This document shows, in pieces, positions 26,123-36,442 of a DNA stretch of 64,000 bases (position 1 is the first letter of the stretch; each line of letters starts with the position of its first letter). The stretch comes from Sphingomonas dokdonensis (GTDB lineage: Bacteria > Pseudomonadota > Alphaproteobacteria > Sphingomonadales > Sphingomonadaceae), in NCBI RefSeq assembly GCF_002197685.1, contig NZ_NBBI01000002.1, positions 62,001 to 126,000 of the forward strand, given 5' to 3'. Position numbers and translations under genes: made by a program. The notes under the pieces were generated by a model, which saw only the letters and a list, made by a program, of their open reading frames with translations, was not told the DNA's origin and did no database searches.

Positions 26123-28630
26123 ATGGCGTCCAATCCTCCCGAACCGATCGAGCCGAAGCGGCGTCATTTTGCGCTGGGCGAGCGTTTGTCGCAGCTATGG
26201 AGCCGTGGCTGGGTAAAGGTGCTGGCCGTGCTTGCTGCGCTGGGCCTCCTGGTGATGGCCGGAGGCTGGTATTTCATCACGCGCGATCTGCCGTCTGTCG
26301 AGCAGCTACGCACTTATGAGCCGCCGCTGCCCACCAACGTCCGCGCGATCGATGGCAGCCCGATTTATTCCTACGCCCGCGAACGGCGCGTGGAATTGTC
26401 CTTTGCCGAATATCCCAAGCAGCTGGTCGAGGCATTTCTGTCGGCCGAGGACAAGACGTTCTTCGAGCATCACGGTGTCGATTATCCCGGCCTTGCCGGC
26501 GCGGTGTTCGACTATGTGTCAAAGCTGGGCAGCGGGCAGCGCGCGCGCGGCGGCTCCACCATCACGCAGCAGGTCGCGAAGAACCTGCTGATCGGCAACG
26601 CTTATTCGCCGACGCGCAAGATTCGCGAGGCGATCCTCGCCTGGCGCATCGAGGATACGCTTACCAAGCCGCAGATCCTGGAACTCTACCTCAACCAGAT
26701 CTTCCTCGGCCGCAACGCGTACGGCGTCGAGGCGGCGAGCCACGCCTATTTCGACAAGGAACTCGATCAGCTCAGCCTGGAGCAGATGGCCTATCTCGCC
26801 ATCCTTCCAAAGGGCCCGGCGAATTACGAGCCGTTCCGCGATACCGAACGGGCGCTGGAGCGGCGCAACTGGGTGCTGGGCGAAATGGCGCGCAACGGCT
26901 TCATCACGGCGGCGCAGCGCGACCAGGCGCGTGCCCAGCCGATCGGCGCCATCCTCACCCGCGTGCCGAAGTTCGAGCAGGTCGGCGGCTATTTCGTCGA
27001 GGAGGTCCGCCGTGAGCTGATCAATCGTTTTGGCGAAACGGCACGCGACAGTGCGAACAGCGTCTATTCGGGTGGCTTGTGGGTGCGCACCTCGCTCAAC
27101 CGCGACGTGCAGGCCGCGGCGGCCGAGGCGCTGCGCGACGGCTTGCTGCGCTACGATCGCGGGCGTGGCTTCTCAGGCCCGTTGCGCCATGTCGAGATCG
27201 ACGGCGATCGCTGGCAGGTGGCGCTCCTCAACACCAACATCAATCTCGACCACGCCGATTGGCGCGCCGCGATCGTGATTTCGCGCGACAGTGGCGAGGC
27301 GCGGATCGGCTTCGCTAGCGGCGACGAGGGACGCCTGCCGCGCTCGGGCGCGCAGATGCCGCTGCGTGGCAGCAGCACGCCGGCGTTCACCAGCCTGAAG
27401 GCGGGGGACATCATCGCCGTGGCGCCGTCGGGCAGCCAGTTCGCGCTGCGCTCGGTGCCCAAGATCTCGGGCGGCTTCGTGGTGCAGGAGCCCGAGACCG
27501 GGCGGATACTGGCGATGCAGGGCGGGTTCGACGCGTCCTTGCAGTCGTTCAACCGCGCCACCCAGGCGATGCGCCAGCCCGGCTCCACCATCAAGCCGAT
27601 CGTCTATGCCGCCGCGCTCGAACACGGCATGACACCTGCGTCGATCATCGTCGACGGGCCGTTCTGCGTCGATCAGGGCGCGCGGCTGGGGCAGAAATGC
27701 TTCCGCAACTTCGGCAATTCGCGCGGCGCCGGCCCGCACACCATGCGCTGGGGCGTGGAGCAGTCGCGAAACCTGATGACGGTGCGCACCGCCGCCCAGA
27801 CCGGCATGGCCAACGTCGTGCGGCTGATGAAGGCAATGGATATCGGCGACTATCAGCCGTATCTCTCCTATGCGCTGGGCGCCGGCGAGACGACCGTCAT
27901 GAAGATGGTCAACGCCTATGGCGTGCTCGCCAATCAGGGCCGCTGGCATGCACCGACGCTGATCGATTACGTCCAGAATCGTCGCGGCGAGGTGATCTGG
28001 CCGGAGAACTGGCGCGCGTGCGACCGCTGCAACATGCCCGATTGGGATGGCAAGGCGATGCCGCGCCCGATGCAGCGCGGGCGCCAGGTGCTGGACGCGA
28101 TGTCGGCCTATCAGATGGTGCACATCGCCGAGGGCGTGATTCAGCGCGGCACGGCGACGGTGCTGCGCGATCTGAACCGACCGATCTTCGGCAAGACCGG
28201 CACGAACTCGGGGCCGAAGGACGTGTGGTTCATCGGCGGCACGCCGCAAATGGTGGCCGGCGTCTATATCGGCTACGATTCGCCGGTGAACCTCGGCGGC
28301 TATGCGCAGGGCGGCACGCTGGCGGCGCCGATCTTCAAGCAATGGGCGACCAAGGCATATGAGGGGATGGAGCCGCTGCCGTTCCGCGCGCCGCCGGGCA
28401 TTCGCATGGTGCGGATCGATCGGGCCAGCGGCCGGCCGGTATTCGGCACCTTCCCCAATGACAATGATCCCAAGCCTGCCGTGATCTGGGAAGCGTTCAA
28501 GCCGCAGGCGGAGGCGCGTCGCGCGCCGCGGCGGCCGACGGCGGCGCCGACGGCCGCACCCACCAAGGCGCGTCCCACCACCCAGGCGAGCGACCGCGAC
28601 TTCCTGCAACGTGAAGGCGGCATTTACTGA
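26123..28630 (+). CDS. mrcA: Penicillin-binding protein 1A
   Basis: This 835-residue class A PBP is a bifunctional peptidoglycan glycosyltransferase and transpeptidase. Order: cytoplasmic tail, membrane anchor (about 34-52), GT51 domain (catalytic Glu in SAEDKTFFEHHGVD; GGSTITQQVAKNLL), OB-like insert, and transpeptidase with SXXK (GSTIKP), SXN (SRN in EQSRNLM) and KTG (FGKTGTNSGPKD). The C-terminal tail is Ala/Pro/Thr-rich. It sits in the periplasmic face of the inner membrane. Confidence 0.96.
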   Translation: MASNPPEPIEPKRRHFALGERLSQLWSRGWVKVLAVLAALGLLVMAGGWYFITRDLPSVEQLRTYEPPLPTNVRAIDGSPIYSYARERRVELSFAEYPKQLVEAFLSAEDKTFFEHHGVDYPGLAGAVFDYVSKLGSGQRARGGSTITQQVAKNLLIGNAYSPTRKIREAILAWRIEDTLTKPQILELYLNQIFLGRNAYGVEAASHAYFDKELDQLSLEQMAYLAILPKGPANYEPFRDTERALERRNWVLGEMARNGFITAAQRDQARAQPIGAILTRVPKFEQVGGYFVEEVRRELINRFGETARDSANSVYSGGLWVRTSLNRDVQAAAAEALRDGLLRYDRGRGFSGPLRHVEIDGDRWQVALLNTNINLDHADWRAAIVISRDSGEARIGFASGDEGRLPRSGAQMPLRGSSTPAFTSLKAGDIIAVAPSGSQFALRSVPKISGGFVVQEPETGRILAMQGGFDASLQSFNRATQAMRQPGSTIKPIVYAAALEHGMTPASIIVDGPFCVDQGARLGQKCFRNFGNSRGAGPHTMRWGVEQSRNLMTVRTAAQTGMANVVRLMKAMDIGDYQPYLSYALGAGETTVMKMVNAYGVLANQGRWHAPTLIDYVQNRRGEVIWPENWRACDRCNMPDWDGKAMPRPMQRGRQVLDAMSAYQMVHIAEGVIQRGTATVLRDLNRPIFGKTGTNSGPKDVWFIGGTPQMVAGVYIGYDSPVNLGGYAQGGTLAAPIFKQWATKAYEGMEPLPFRAPPGIRMVRIDRASGRPVFGTFPNDNDPKPAVIWEAFKPQAEARRAPRRPTAAPTAAPTKARPTTQASDRDFLQREGGIY

Positions 28631-28638
28631 CCAGCCGG

Positions 28639-28660
28639 CGGCGGCATTGTCCTGCCGCCG
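28639..28660 (+). terminator. Possible terminator after PBP1A
   Basis: A perfect 8-bp GC stem (CGGCGGCA / TGCCGCCG) with a 6-nt loop is followed by TTCTGG. The U-tract is poor. Confidence 0.45.
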
Positions 28661-28790
28661 TTCTGGCCCTAAGTCCGCCACCCAAATACCGTCGCGCCGG
28701 CCGATCGCCGGGGCCGGTTGTCCGCAGCGCGTCCGCGCCACGGCACCGCCCCCGGTGCGCCGACCCGACGCGAGAACTGGAGAATGAACG

Positions 28791-29918
28791 ATGCGCGCCG
28801 AAGCGCAGGCCCATGCCGACACGATCAACGAGGCGCTCGCGCTCCTGCGCCGCAGCCTCGACTGGGATCGTGCGCTGCGGCGGCTCGACGAACTGAACGC
28901 CCGCGTCGAGGATCCGACGCTGTGGAACGACCCCAAAGCCGCGCAGGACGTGATGCGCGAGCGTCGCCGCCTGGACGAGGCGATCACCGCCACGCGCACG
29001 ATCGAGCGTGAGCTCTCCGACACCGCCGAGCTGATCGAGATGGCCGAGGCCGAGGGCGACGAGGAGATGGCCACGGACGGCACCCGTGCGCTGGCCGAAC
29101 TGTCGGAGCGCGCGCAAAAGGACAAGGTCAAGGCGCTGCTGTCGGGCGAGGCGGACGCGAACGACACCTATGTCGAGATCAACGCGGGCGCCGGCGGCAC
29201 CGAGAGCCAGGACTGGGCCGAGATGCTGCAGCGCATGTACACGCGCTGGGCCGAGCGCAGCGGCTACAAGGTGGAGCTGATCGACTATCACGCGGGCGAG
29301 CAGGCGGGCATCAAGTCCGCGACGCTGCTGGTGAAGGGCGAGAACGCCTATGGCTATGCCAAGGTGGAAAGCGGCGTGCACCGCCTCGTCCGCATCAGCC
29401 CGTACGACAGCTCCGCGCGGCGCCACACCAGCTTTTCCAGCGTGTGGGTCTATCCGGTGATCGATGATTCGATCGACATCGAGATCAACGACAGCGAGCT
29501 TCGCATCGACACCTATCGCGCCTCTGGCGCTGGCGGTCAGCACATCAACACGACCGATTCGGCGGTGCGAATCACCCACTTGCCGACCGGCATCGTGGTC
29601 GCCTGCCAGAACCAGCGCTCGCAGCACAAGAACAAGGCGGAAGCGTACAATCAGCTGCGCGCCCGCCTCTACGAGCATGAGCTCAGGAAGCGTGAGGAAG
29701 AGGCGAACACCGTCAACGCGGCCAAGACCGAGATCGGCTGGGGCCACCAGATCCGCTCTTACGTGTTGCAGCCGTATCAGCTGGTGAAGGACCTGCGCAC
29801 CGGCACCACCTCGACCTCGCCCGGCGACGTGCTCGACGGCGACCTTGAGGACTTCATGGCCGCCGCTTTGGCGCAGCGCGTCACGGGCGAGGCGGTCGAG
29901 GTGGAGGACGTCGACTGA
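28791..29918 (+). CDS. prfB: Peptide chain release factor 2
   Basis: This 375-residue protein has the PCRF domain and the catalytic GGQ loop ([16 protein letters not shown]) that triggers peptide release at UGA and UAA. The frame is continuous through the position where E. coli prfB has its in-frame UGA and +1 frameshift (after residue 25), so there is no autoregulatory frameshift here. GGAG lies just upstream of the ATG. Only 2 bp separate it from the next gene. Confidence 0.96.
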   Translation: MRAEAQAHADTINEALALLRRSLDWDRALRRLDELNARVEDPTLWNDPKAAQDVMRERRRLDEAITATRTIERELSDTAELIEMAEAEGDEEMATDGTRALAELSERAQKDKVKALLSGEADANDTYVEINAGAGGTESQDWAEMLQRMYTRWAERSGYKVELIDYHAGEQAGIKSATLLVKGENAYGYAKVESGVHRLVRISPYDSSARRHTSFSSVWVYPVIDDSIDIEINDSELRIDTYRASGAGGQHINTTDSAVRITHLPTGIVVACQNQRSQHKNKAEAYNQLRARLYEHELRKREEEANTVNAAKTEIGWGHQIRSYVLQPYQLVKDLRTGTTSTSPGDVLDGDLEDFMAAALAQRVTGEAVEVEDVD

Positions 29919-29920
29919 GG

Positions 29921-30715
29921 ATGCGCCGGGCTTCTCTGGTTCGTCAGTCCGGCGCCGCGCTGCTGCTGCTGCTCGCGGCGTGCGAGGGCGGCGAGCCGTT
30001 GCTGAAGAAGGAGCCGCGCGAGCCGGGGCCGTTCCCCGCCGCGGATCGCCCGGTCGCGCACATCGTGTCGCCGCGCTGGTCGAACGAAGAAGCGCGCGAT
30101 CGGCTGAACGAGGCGGGCGAGGTAATGGCGCGTGCGGCCATCAAGCCGGGCATGACGGTGGCGGATATCGGCGCGGGCGAGGGGTATTACACCACGCGGC
30201 TGGCGCAGCGGGTGGGCGAAGACGGCCGCGTGCTGGCGCAGGACATCATTCCGGCGGTACGCGACGCGCTGGCCGAGCGGGTCGCGCGCAAACGGCTCGA
30301 CAATGTCAGCGTCAAACTGGGCGAGCCGAACGATCCCAAGCTGCCGGAGAACAGCTTCGACCGGATCTTCATGGTCCACATGTACCATGAGATCGAGCAG
30401 CCGTACGAATTCCTATGGCGCATGCGCTCCGCGCTGCGGCCCGACGGCCTCGTCGTGGTGGTCGATGCCAACCGCCCGACCGCCAACCACGGCACCCCGC
30501 CCGCGCTGCTGCGCTGCGAGTTCAGATCGGTCGGCTATGAGCTGGTCGGGATCACCGCGATGCCGTCGGCCGGCGGCTATTTCGCCACCTTCCGGGCGAG
30601 CGGCGCGCGCCCCGAGCCGGCTGCGATCCGGCCGTGCCGCGTCACCCAGTCACAACAGCCCGCGGGCACGGAAGCTGACCATCGTGTCGCCGGCCAGCAC
30701 GAGATGATCGACTAG
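29921..30715 (+). CDS. SAM-dependent methyltransferase with lipobox
   Basis: This 264-residue protein has a class I methyltransferase domain (motif I VADIGAGEGYYTTRLA; SFDRIFMVHMYHEIEQP; RSALRPDGLVVVVD). Unusually it begins with a lipoprotein signal, AALLLLLAACEGG (Cys21 follows LAA), so it is predicted to be exported and lipidated, where SAM would not be available. Related proteins with signal sequences exist in proteobacteria; their role is unclear. Its last 66 bp overlap the convergent radC gene. It starts 2 bp after prfB. Confidence 0.8.
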   Translation: MRRASLVRQSGAALLLLLAACEGGEPLLKKEPREPGPFPAADRPVAHIVSPRWSNEEARDRLNEAGEVMARAAIKPGMTVADIGAGEGYYTTRLAQRVGEDGRVLAQDIIPAVRDALAERVARKRLDNVSVKLGEPNDPKLPENSFDRIFMVHMYHEIEQPYEFLWRMRSALRPDGLVVVVDANRPTANHGTPPALLRCEFRSVGYELVGITAMPSAGGYFATFRASGARPEPAAIRPCRVTQSQQPAGTEADHRVAGQHEMID

Positions 30716-31018
30716 CCGGATCCCCAGGCTGTCCAGCGCCTCCGCCACGCGGCGGGTGGTGCGCAGGTCCTCCGCCGATGGCTCGGCGTCGCCCGAGGGA
30801 TGGTTGTGCGCCATCACGATCGCGCGCGAATCATGCGCCATCGCCACCGCGACGATCGTGCGCAGCGGCACGTCGACCGACGACGCGCTGGCGGACAGGA
30901 TGTGGTGCAGCCCCACCGTCCCGCCGCGCTCGTCCAGGAAGACGAAGGCGAGCGATTCGGTAACCGCCCGCGCCATGGCGGCCAGATGCCCGCTGATTGC
31001 CGGATCGAACCCATACAT
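30650..31018 (-). CDS. radC: RadC/JAB-domain protein, short form
   Basis: I assign 122 residues from ATG 31018-31016. They cover essentially only the JAB/MPN domain, with the metal motif HNHPSGDAEPSAEDLRTTRR. Full-length RadC is about 220 residues with an N-terminal helix-hairpin-helix region, which is missing; the frame upstream is the antisense of thyA. Despite the name, RadC's role in DNA repair is disputed. The 3' end overlaps the methyltransferase gene. Confidence 0.8.
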   Translation of the reverse strand: MYGFDPAISGHLAAMARAVTESLAFVFLDERGGTVGLHHILSASASSVDVPLRTIVAVAMAHDSRAIVMAHNHPSGDAEPSAEDLRTTRRVAEALDSLGIRLVDHLVLAGDTMVSFRARGLL

Positions 31019-31123
31019 GCCGTCCGGTTTGAGGGGTGGCGGGATCGGCGCAAGATATCGGCGCCGTATCGGATGCGGTCGTGGCGGCTTGGCGTGCGTG
31101 CGGCCGGGCTGTAGCAGGCCGGG

Positions 31124-31918
31124 ATGCGCCAGTATCTCGACCTCATGGCCCGCGTGCTCGAATCGGGCAGCGAGCAGATGGACCGCACCGGCACCGGCAC
31201 GCTCAGCGTGTTCGGCCACCAGATGCGGTTCGATCTGGCCGAGGGCTTCCCGGTGCTCACCACCAAGAAACTGCACCTGCGTTCGATCATCGTCGAGCTG
31301 CTGTGGTTCCTGCGCGGCGACACCAACGTGCGCTGGCTCCAGGATCGCAAGGTCAGCATCTGGGACGAATGGGCGGACGAGGCGGGCGATCTCGGCCCCG
31401 TATACGGCAAGCAATGGCGCGATTGGGTGACGGCGGACGGCCGGCACATCGATCAGATCAAGGGGCTGGTGCACGACATCAAGACCAACCCCGCCTCGCG
31501 CCGCCAGATCGTCACGGCCTGGAACCCCGGCGATCTGCACGCCATGGCGCTGGCGCCGTGCCACTGCCTGTTCCAGACCTATGTCGCGAACGGCCGGCTG
31601 TCGCTGCAACTCTACCAGCGCTCGGCCGACATCTTCCTTGGCGTGCCGTTCAATATCGCGAGCTATGCGCTGCTCACCCACATGCTGGCGCAGCAATGCG
31701 GGCTGGCGCCTGGCGAGTTCATCTGGACCGGCGGCGATTGCCACCTTTATTCCAACCACTTCGATCAGGCGCGCGAGCAGCTCGGCCGCACGCCCGGCCC
31801 GCCGCCGCGGCTGGAGATCACGCGCACGCCTAACGCGATTGATGCCTATGAGCTCGAAGATTTCGTGCTGCACGATTACGTCGCACAGCCGCACATCAAG
31901 GCGCCTGTCGCCGTATGA
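31124..31918 (+). CDS. thyA: Thymidylate synthase
   Basis: This 264-residue ThyA converts dUMP to dTMP with methylene-tetrahydrofolate. The catalytic Cys lies in [14 protein letters not shown]; other marks are [21 protein letters not shown] and [11 protein letters not shown], and the C-terminus PVAV. The length equals E. coli ThyA (264). It lies 80 bp before a small ORF coupled to folA, joining the two enzymes of the thymidylate cycle. Confidence 0.97.
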   Translation: MRQYLDLMARVLESGSEQMDRTGTGTLSVFGHQMRFDLAEGFPVLTTKKLHLRSIIVELLWFLRGDTNVRWLQDRKVSIWDEWADEAGDLGPVYGKQWRDWVTADGRHIDQIKGLVHDIKTNPASRRQIVTAWNPGDLHAMALAPCHCLFQTYVANGRLSLQLYQRSADIFLGVPFNIASYALLTHMLAQQCGLAPGEFIWTGGDCHLYSNHFDQAREQLGRTPGPPPRLEITRTPNAIDAYELEDFVLHDYVAQPHIKAPVAV

Positions 31919-31962
31919 CGATGCCGGCGTGACCACAGCGTTCACTTGCCATTCAGCCGTTA

Positions 31963-31980
31963 CGACTACATACGTAGTCG
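31963..31980 (+). other. Stem-loop between thyA and folA unit
   Basis: A perfect 7-bp inverted repeat, CGACTAC-ATAC-GTAGTCG, lies 44 bp after thyA and just before the ribosome-binding site of the small ORF. It lacks a U-tract, so it is more likely an operator or mRNA structure than a terminator. Confidence 0.5.
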
Positions 31981-31996
31981 AAGGGATGGAGGCTGA

Positions 31997-32575
<579 letters not shown>

Positions 32576-32588
32576 AGCACGCGCGGCT

Positions 32589-33545
32589 ATGCGCGCTGCC
32601 ATGGAGCGGCATGGGATCATCCGGCTGGGCAAAGGCGACGCGCTGCCGGCGGCATTGCGCGGCGGGATCGTCGCCCTCGGCAACTTCGACGGCTTTCACC
32701 TCGGGCACCAGGCAGTGGTCGGCCGCGCGGTCGAACGCGCGCGGGCCGAGGGGCGGCCGGCGCTCGGCGCGACCTTTGATCCGCATCCGATGCGCTTCTT
32801 CAAGCAGGACACGCCCTGGTTTCGGCTCTCCAAGCTGGAGCAGCGCGCCGAGCTGATGCAGGCGGCAGGCGTCGATGCCTTGCTGGTGTTCGACTTCGAT
32901 GCCGAGCTTGCCGCGCTATCGGCCGAGGACTTCGTCACCGCGCGACTCGTGGAGCAGATCGGCGCCGCCGGCGTGGTGACCGGCGCGGACTTTACCTTCG
33001 GCAAGGCGCGCTCGGGCGATGTCGCAATGCTGGCGGCGCTCGGCGCTACCCATGGCTTTTCGACCGACACGGTGGGTGCGGTCGCGCTCGATGGCGAGAC
33101 CGTCTCCTCTACCCGCATCCGCACCGCGCTGCGTGACGGGCGCCCGCGCGACGCCGCCCGGCTGCTGACCCGTCCGTTCACGATCCGCGGCGAGGTGCGC
33201 CATGGCGACAAGGTGGGCCGCACGATCGGCTATCCGACCGCCAACGTCGACATGAGCAATTATCTGCGCCCCGCCTACGGCATCTACGCCGTGCGCGTGG
33301 CGCTGGCGGACGGCCGCGTTGTTGGCGGCGCGGCGAACCTTGGCGTGCGCCCGAGCTTCGATCCGCCCAAGGAGCTGCTCGAGCCGTATCTGTTCGACTT
33401 TTCCGGCGACCTGTACGGCCAGGTGATCGACGTCGCTTTGATCGAGTTCCTCCGCCCCGAGGCGAAGTTCGACACGCTGGAGGCGCTGACCGAGCAGATG
33501 GCCGCCGATTGCACGCGCGCGCGGGAGATCCTCGCCGGGGATTGA
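32589..33545 (+). CDS. ribF: Bifunctional riboflavin kinase / FAD synthetase
   Basis: This 318-residue protein has an N-terminal FAD synthetase nucleotidyl-transferase domain (GNFDGFHLGHQAVV; TFDPHPMRFF) and a C-terminal flavokinase domain (VGRTIGYPTANVDM; GVRPSFD; FLRPEAKFDTLEAL). It makes FMN and FAD from riboflavin. It begins 13 bp after folA and precedes ileS. The start is either of two nearby Met codons (32589 or 32601). Confidence 0.96.
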   Translation: MRAAMERHGIIRLGKGDALPAALRGGIVALGNFDGFHLGHQAVVGRAVERARAEGRPALGATFDPHPMRFFKQDTPWFRLSKLEQRAELMQAAGVDALLVFDFDAELAALSAEDFVTARLVEQIGAAGVVTGADFTFGKARSGDVAMLAALGATHGFSTDTVGAVALDGETVSSTRIRTALRDGRPRDAARLLTRPFTIRGEVRHGDKVGRTIGYPTANVDMSNYLRPAYGIYAVRVALADGRVVGGAANLGVRPSFDPPKELLEPYLFDFSGDLYGQVIDVALIEFLRPEAKFDTLEALTEQMAADCTRAREILAGD

Positions 33546-33604
33546 CCGGCCGCACCACAGCGGTTTGTTTTGCCCCGCGACCCGCGCTAAGGGCGCGAGC
33601 CTCT

Positions 33605-36442
33605 ATGGCCGACGAAACCCCCACCGCACGCGCCCCCGACGCAAAGGACTGGCGCGACACCGTCTTCCTGCCGAAGACCGACTTCCCGATGAAGGCGGGC
33701 CTGCCGCAGAAGGAGCCCGCCATTCTCGAGCGGTGGCAGCGGCTCGGCCTGTACCAGCGGCTGCGCGAGCAGCGCGAGGCGCGCGAAAAGTTCATCCTCC
33801 ACGATGGCCCGCCTTATGCCAATGGCGACATGCACATCGGCCATGCGCTGAACCATATCCTGAAGGACATGGTGGTGCGCACCCAGACGCTGCTGGGCAA
33901 GAACGCGCCCTATGTGCCCGGCTGGGACTGCCACGGCCTGCCGATCGAGTGGAAGGTCGAGGAAGAATATCGCAAAAAGAAGCTGAACAAGGACGAGGTG
34001 CCGGCGGCGGAATTCCGCGCCGAGTGCCGCGCCTATGCGCAGAAGTGGGTCGATACCCAGCGCGAGCAGCTGAAGCGGCTGGGCGTCAACGGCGATTGGG
34101 ACAAGCCGTATCTGACGATGGACTATGCCGCCGAGGCGACCATCGTGGCCGAGCTGATGAAGTTCGCCGAGACCGGCCAGCTCTATCGCGGCGCCAAGCC
34201 GGTGATGTGGTCGCCGGTCGAGAAGACCGCGCTGGCCGAGGCCGAGGTCGAATATGAGGACGTGGTGTCGACGCAGATCGATGTTGCGTTCGAGATCACC
34301 GAAGCGCCCAACGCGCCCGAACTGGTCGGCGCACATGCGGTGATCTGGACCACCACGCCGTGGACGATCCCGGTGAATCAGGCGCTCGCTTATGGCGAGA
34401 ACGTCGAATACGTCCTCGCCCGCTTCGACGACATGGTGGAGGGCCCGCGCACGCTGCTGGTGGCGCGCGACCTGATCGAAAGCTTCGGCGCGCGGATCGG
34501 GCATCCGGTGGTGATGAAGGTCGGCGACGAGGCCGGCACCGTCACCGCGCTCGCGCTGATCACCGGCGACAAGCTGGCGGGCGCCGTTGCGCGGCACCCG
34601 ATGCACGCGCTGGGCGGCTTTTTCGCCAAGCCTCGCCCGTTCCTGGCGGGCGATTTCGTCACCACCGATGCCGGCACCGGCCTCGTCCACATGTCGCCCG
34701 ACCATGGCGAGGACGATTTCGAGCTGTGCAAGGCGAACGGCATCGAGCCGGTCTTCGCGGTCGATGCGGCGGGCATGTACCGATCCGACTGGCTGTGGCT
34801 GGGCGGGCAGGGCAGCGTCATCAACAAGAAGTTCGTTGCCAGCGACGGCCCGATCTGCACCGACCTCCGTGAAGCAGGCGCGCTCGTCGCGGCCAGCGAC
34901 GACTTCAAGCACAGCTATCCGCATTCCTGGCGCTCCAAGGCCAAGGTGATCTACCGCTGCACCCCGCAATGGTTCATCGCCGTCGACCGGCCGATCGAGG
35001 GTGGCGACACGCTGCGGCAAAAGGCAGTGGCCGCGATCGCCGCAACCCGCTTCGTGCCCGAAAAGGGCCGCAACCGCATCGGCGCGATGGTCGAGGGGCG
35101 GCCCGATTGGGTCATCAGCCGTCAGCGGGCTTGGGGCGTGCCGATCGCGCTCTTCGTGGAGCGGCGGACCGGCCAGTATCTGGTCGACGCCGATGTGAAC
35201 GCGCGCATCGTCGCCGCCTTCCGCGAGAAGGGCGTGGATGCGTGGAGCGACACGGCCATGCCGGCGCTGCTCGGCCCCGATCGCGATCCGGCCGATTACG
35301 AGCGGGTCACCGACATTCTCGACGTGTGGTTCGATTCGGGCTGCACCCATGCGTTCGTGCTGGAAAGCGGGCGCTGGCCCGAATTGTCTTGGCCGGCGGA
35401 CCTGTATCTCGAAGGATCCGACCAGCATCGCGGCTGGTTCCAGTCGTCGCTGCTGGAAAGCTGCGGCACGCGTGGGCGCGCGCCCTATGATGCGGTGCTG
35501 ACGCACGGCTTCACGATGGACGCCAAGGGCATGAAAATGTCCAAGAGCCTCGGCAACACGATCAACCCGCTCGACCTGATGCGCGATTACGGCGCGGACA
35601 TCCTGCGGCTGTGGGCGCTATCGGTGGACTTCACCGAGGATCACCGCATCGGCAAGGAGATCCTGGCCGGCGTCGCGGACGGGTATCGCAAGCTGCGCAA
35701 CACCTTCCGCTACCTGCTCGGCGCGCTCGACGGGTTCGACGAGGCGGAAAAGCTGCCGGTGGCGGAATGGCCCGAGCTGGAGCGCTACATGCTCCACCTC
35801 GTCCATGCGTTGGACAAGCAGCTCCGCCGTGCGATCGCCGACTATGACTTCAACGATTACGTCCGGCTGCTGACCGACTTCGCCAACGAGGATCTGTCGG
35901 CGTTCTTCTTCGATATCCGCAAGGATTCGCTCTATTGCGACGCGCCGGACAGCGTGAAGCGGCGGGCTTATCGCACCATGCTCGACGTGCTGTTCCACGC
36001 CATGACGCGCTGGGCGGCGCCGGTGCTGGTCTTCACCGCCGAGGAGGTGTGGCAATCGCGCTTCCCGAGCGAGGACGGCTCGGTGCACTTCCTCGACTGG
36101 CCCGAACTGCCGGCAGAGGCGGGCGAGGACGTCAGCGCGCGCTGGCTCGAGGTGCGCCGCCTGCGCGAGCGCGTGACGGAGGCGATCGAGCCGCTGCGCC
36201 GCGAAAAGGTCGTCCGCTCCAGCCTGGAGGCGAACGTCACCGTCACCGAGACGCCGCTGCCGGTCGATCAGCTCGCCGAGGCGTTCATCGTGGCGAAGGT
36301 ATCGCCGGGCGATGAGGTAACGGTGAGCCGGACCGATTATCACAAGTGCGGGCGCTGCTGGCGCCTGCTGCCCGAAGTGGCGGAGGACAATGCGCTGTGC
36401 GCGCGCTGCGCCGATGTCGTCGGCGACGAGGTGGCGGCGTGA
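33605..36442 (+). CDS. ileS: Isoleucyl-tRNA synthetase
   Basis: This 945-residue class I synthetase starts at ATG 33605 (MADETPTARAPDAKDWRDT). It has the HIGH-type motif PPYANGDMHIGHALNH, the CP1 editing domain, KMSKS (KGMKMSKSLGNT), an anticodon-binding domain and a C-terminal zinc finger (CGRCWRLL, CARC), which marks the bacterial IleS1 form. Its stop overlaps the GTG start of lspA. Confidence 0.97.
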   Translation: MADETPTARAPDAKDWRDTVFLPKTDFPMKAGLPQKEPAILERWQRLGLYQRLREQREAREKFILHDGPPYANGDMHIGHALNHILKDMVVRTQTLLGKNAPYVPGWDCHGLPIEWKVEEEYRKKKLNKDEVPAAEFRAECRAYAQKWVDTQREQLKRLGVNGDWDKPYLTMDYAAEATIVAELMKFAETGQLYRGAKPVMWSPVEKTALAEAEVEYEDVVSTQIDVAFEITEAPNAPELVGAHAVIWTTTPWTIPVNQALAYGENVEYVLARFDDMVEGPRTLLVARDLIESFGARIGHPVVMKVGDEAGTVTALALITGDKLAGAVARHPMHALGGFFAKPRPFLAGDFVTTDAGTGLVHMSPDHGEDDFELCKANGIEPVFAVDAAGMYRSDWLWLGGQGSVINKKFVASDGPICTDLREAGALVAASDDFKHSYPHSWRSKAKVIYRCTPQWFIAVDRPIEGGDTLRQKAVAAIAATRFVPEKGRNRIGAMVEGRPDWVISRQRAWGVPIALFVERRTGQYLVDADVNARIVAAFREKGVDAWSDTAMPALLGPDRDPADYERVTDILDVWFDSGCTHAFVLESGRWPELSWPADLYLEGSDQHRGWFQSSLLESCGTRGRAPYDAVLTHGFTMDAKGMKMSKSLGNTINPLDLMRDYGADILRLWALSVDFTEDHRIGKEILAGVADGYRKLRNTFRYLLGALDGFDEAEKLPVAEWPELERYMLHLVHALDKQLRRAIADYDFNDYVRLLTDFANEDLSAFFFDIRKDSLYCDAPDSVKRRAYRTMLDVLFHAMTRWAAPVLVFTAEEVWQSRFPSEDGSVHFLDWPELPAEAGEDVSARWLEVRRLRERVTEAIEPLRREKVVRSSLEANVTVTETPLPVDQLAEAFIVAKVSPGDEVTVSRTDYHKCGRCWRLLPEVAEDNALCARCADVVGDEVAA

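Noticed and set aside
28840..28880. Programmed +1 frameshift in prfB
   Set aside because: The reading frame is continuous from ATG 28791 through the region; there is no in-frame UGA and no CTTTGA slippery site.
27173..29167. A 664-codon minus-strand frame opposite PBP1A and prfB
   Set aside because: It has no recognisable domain and is fully overlapped by two conserved genes on the other strand.
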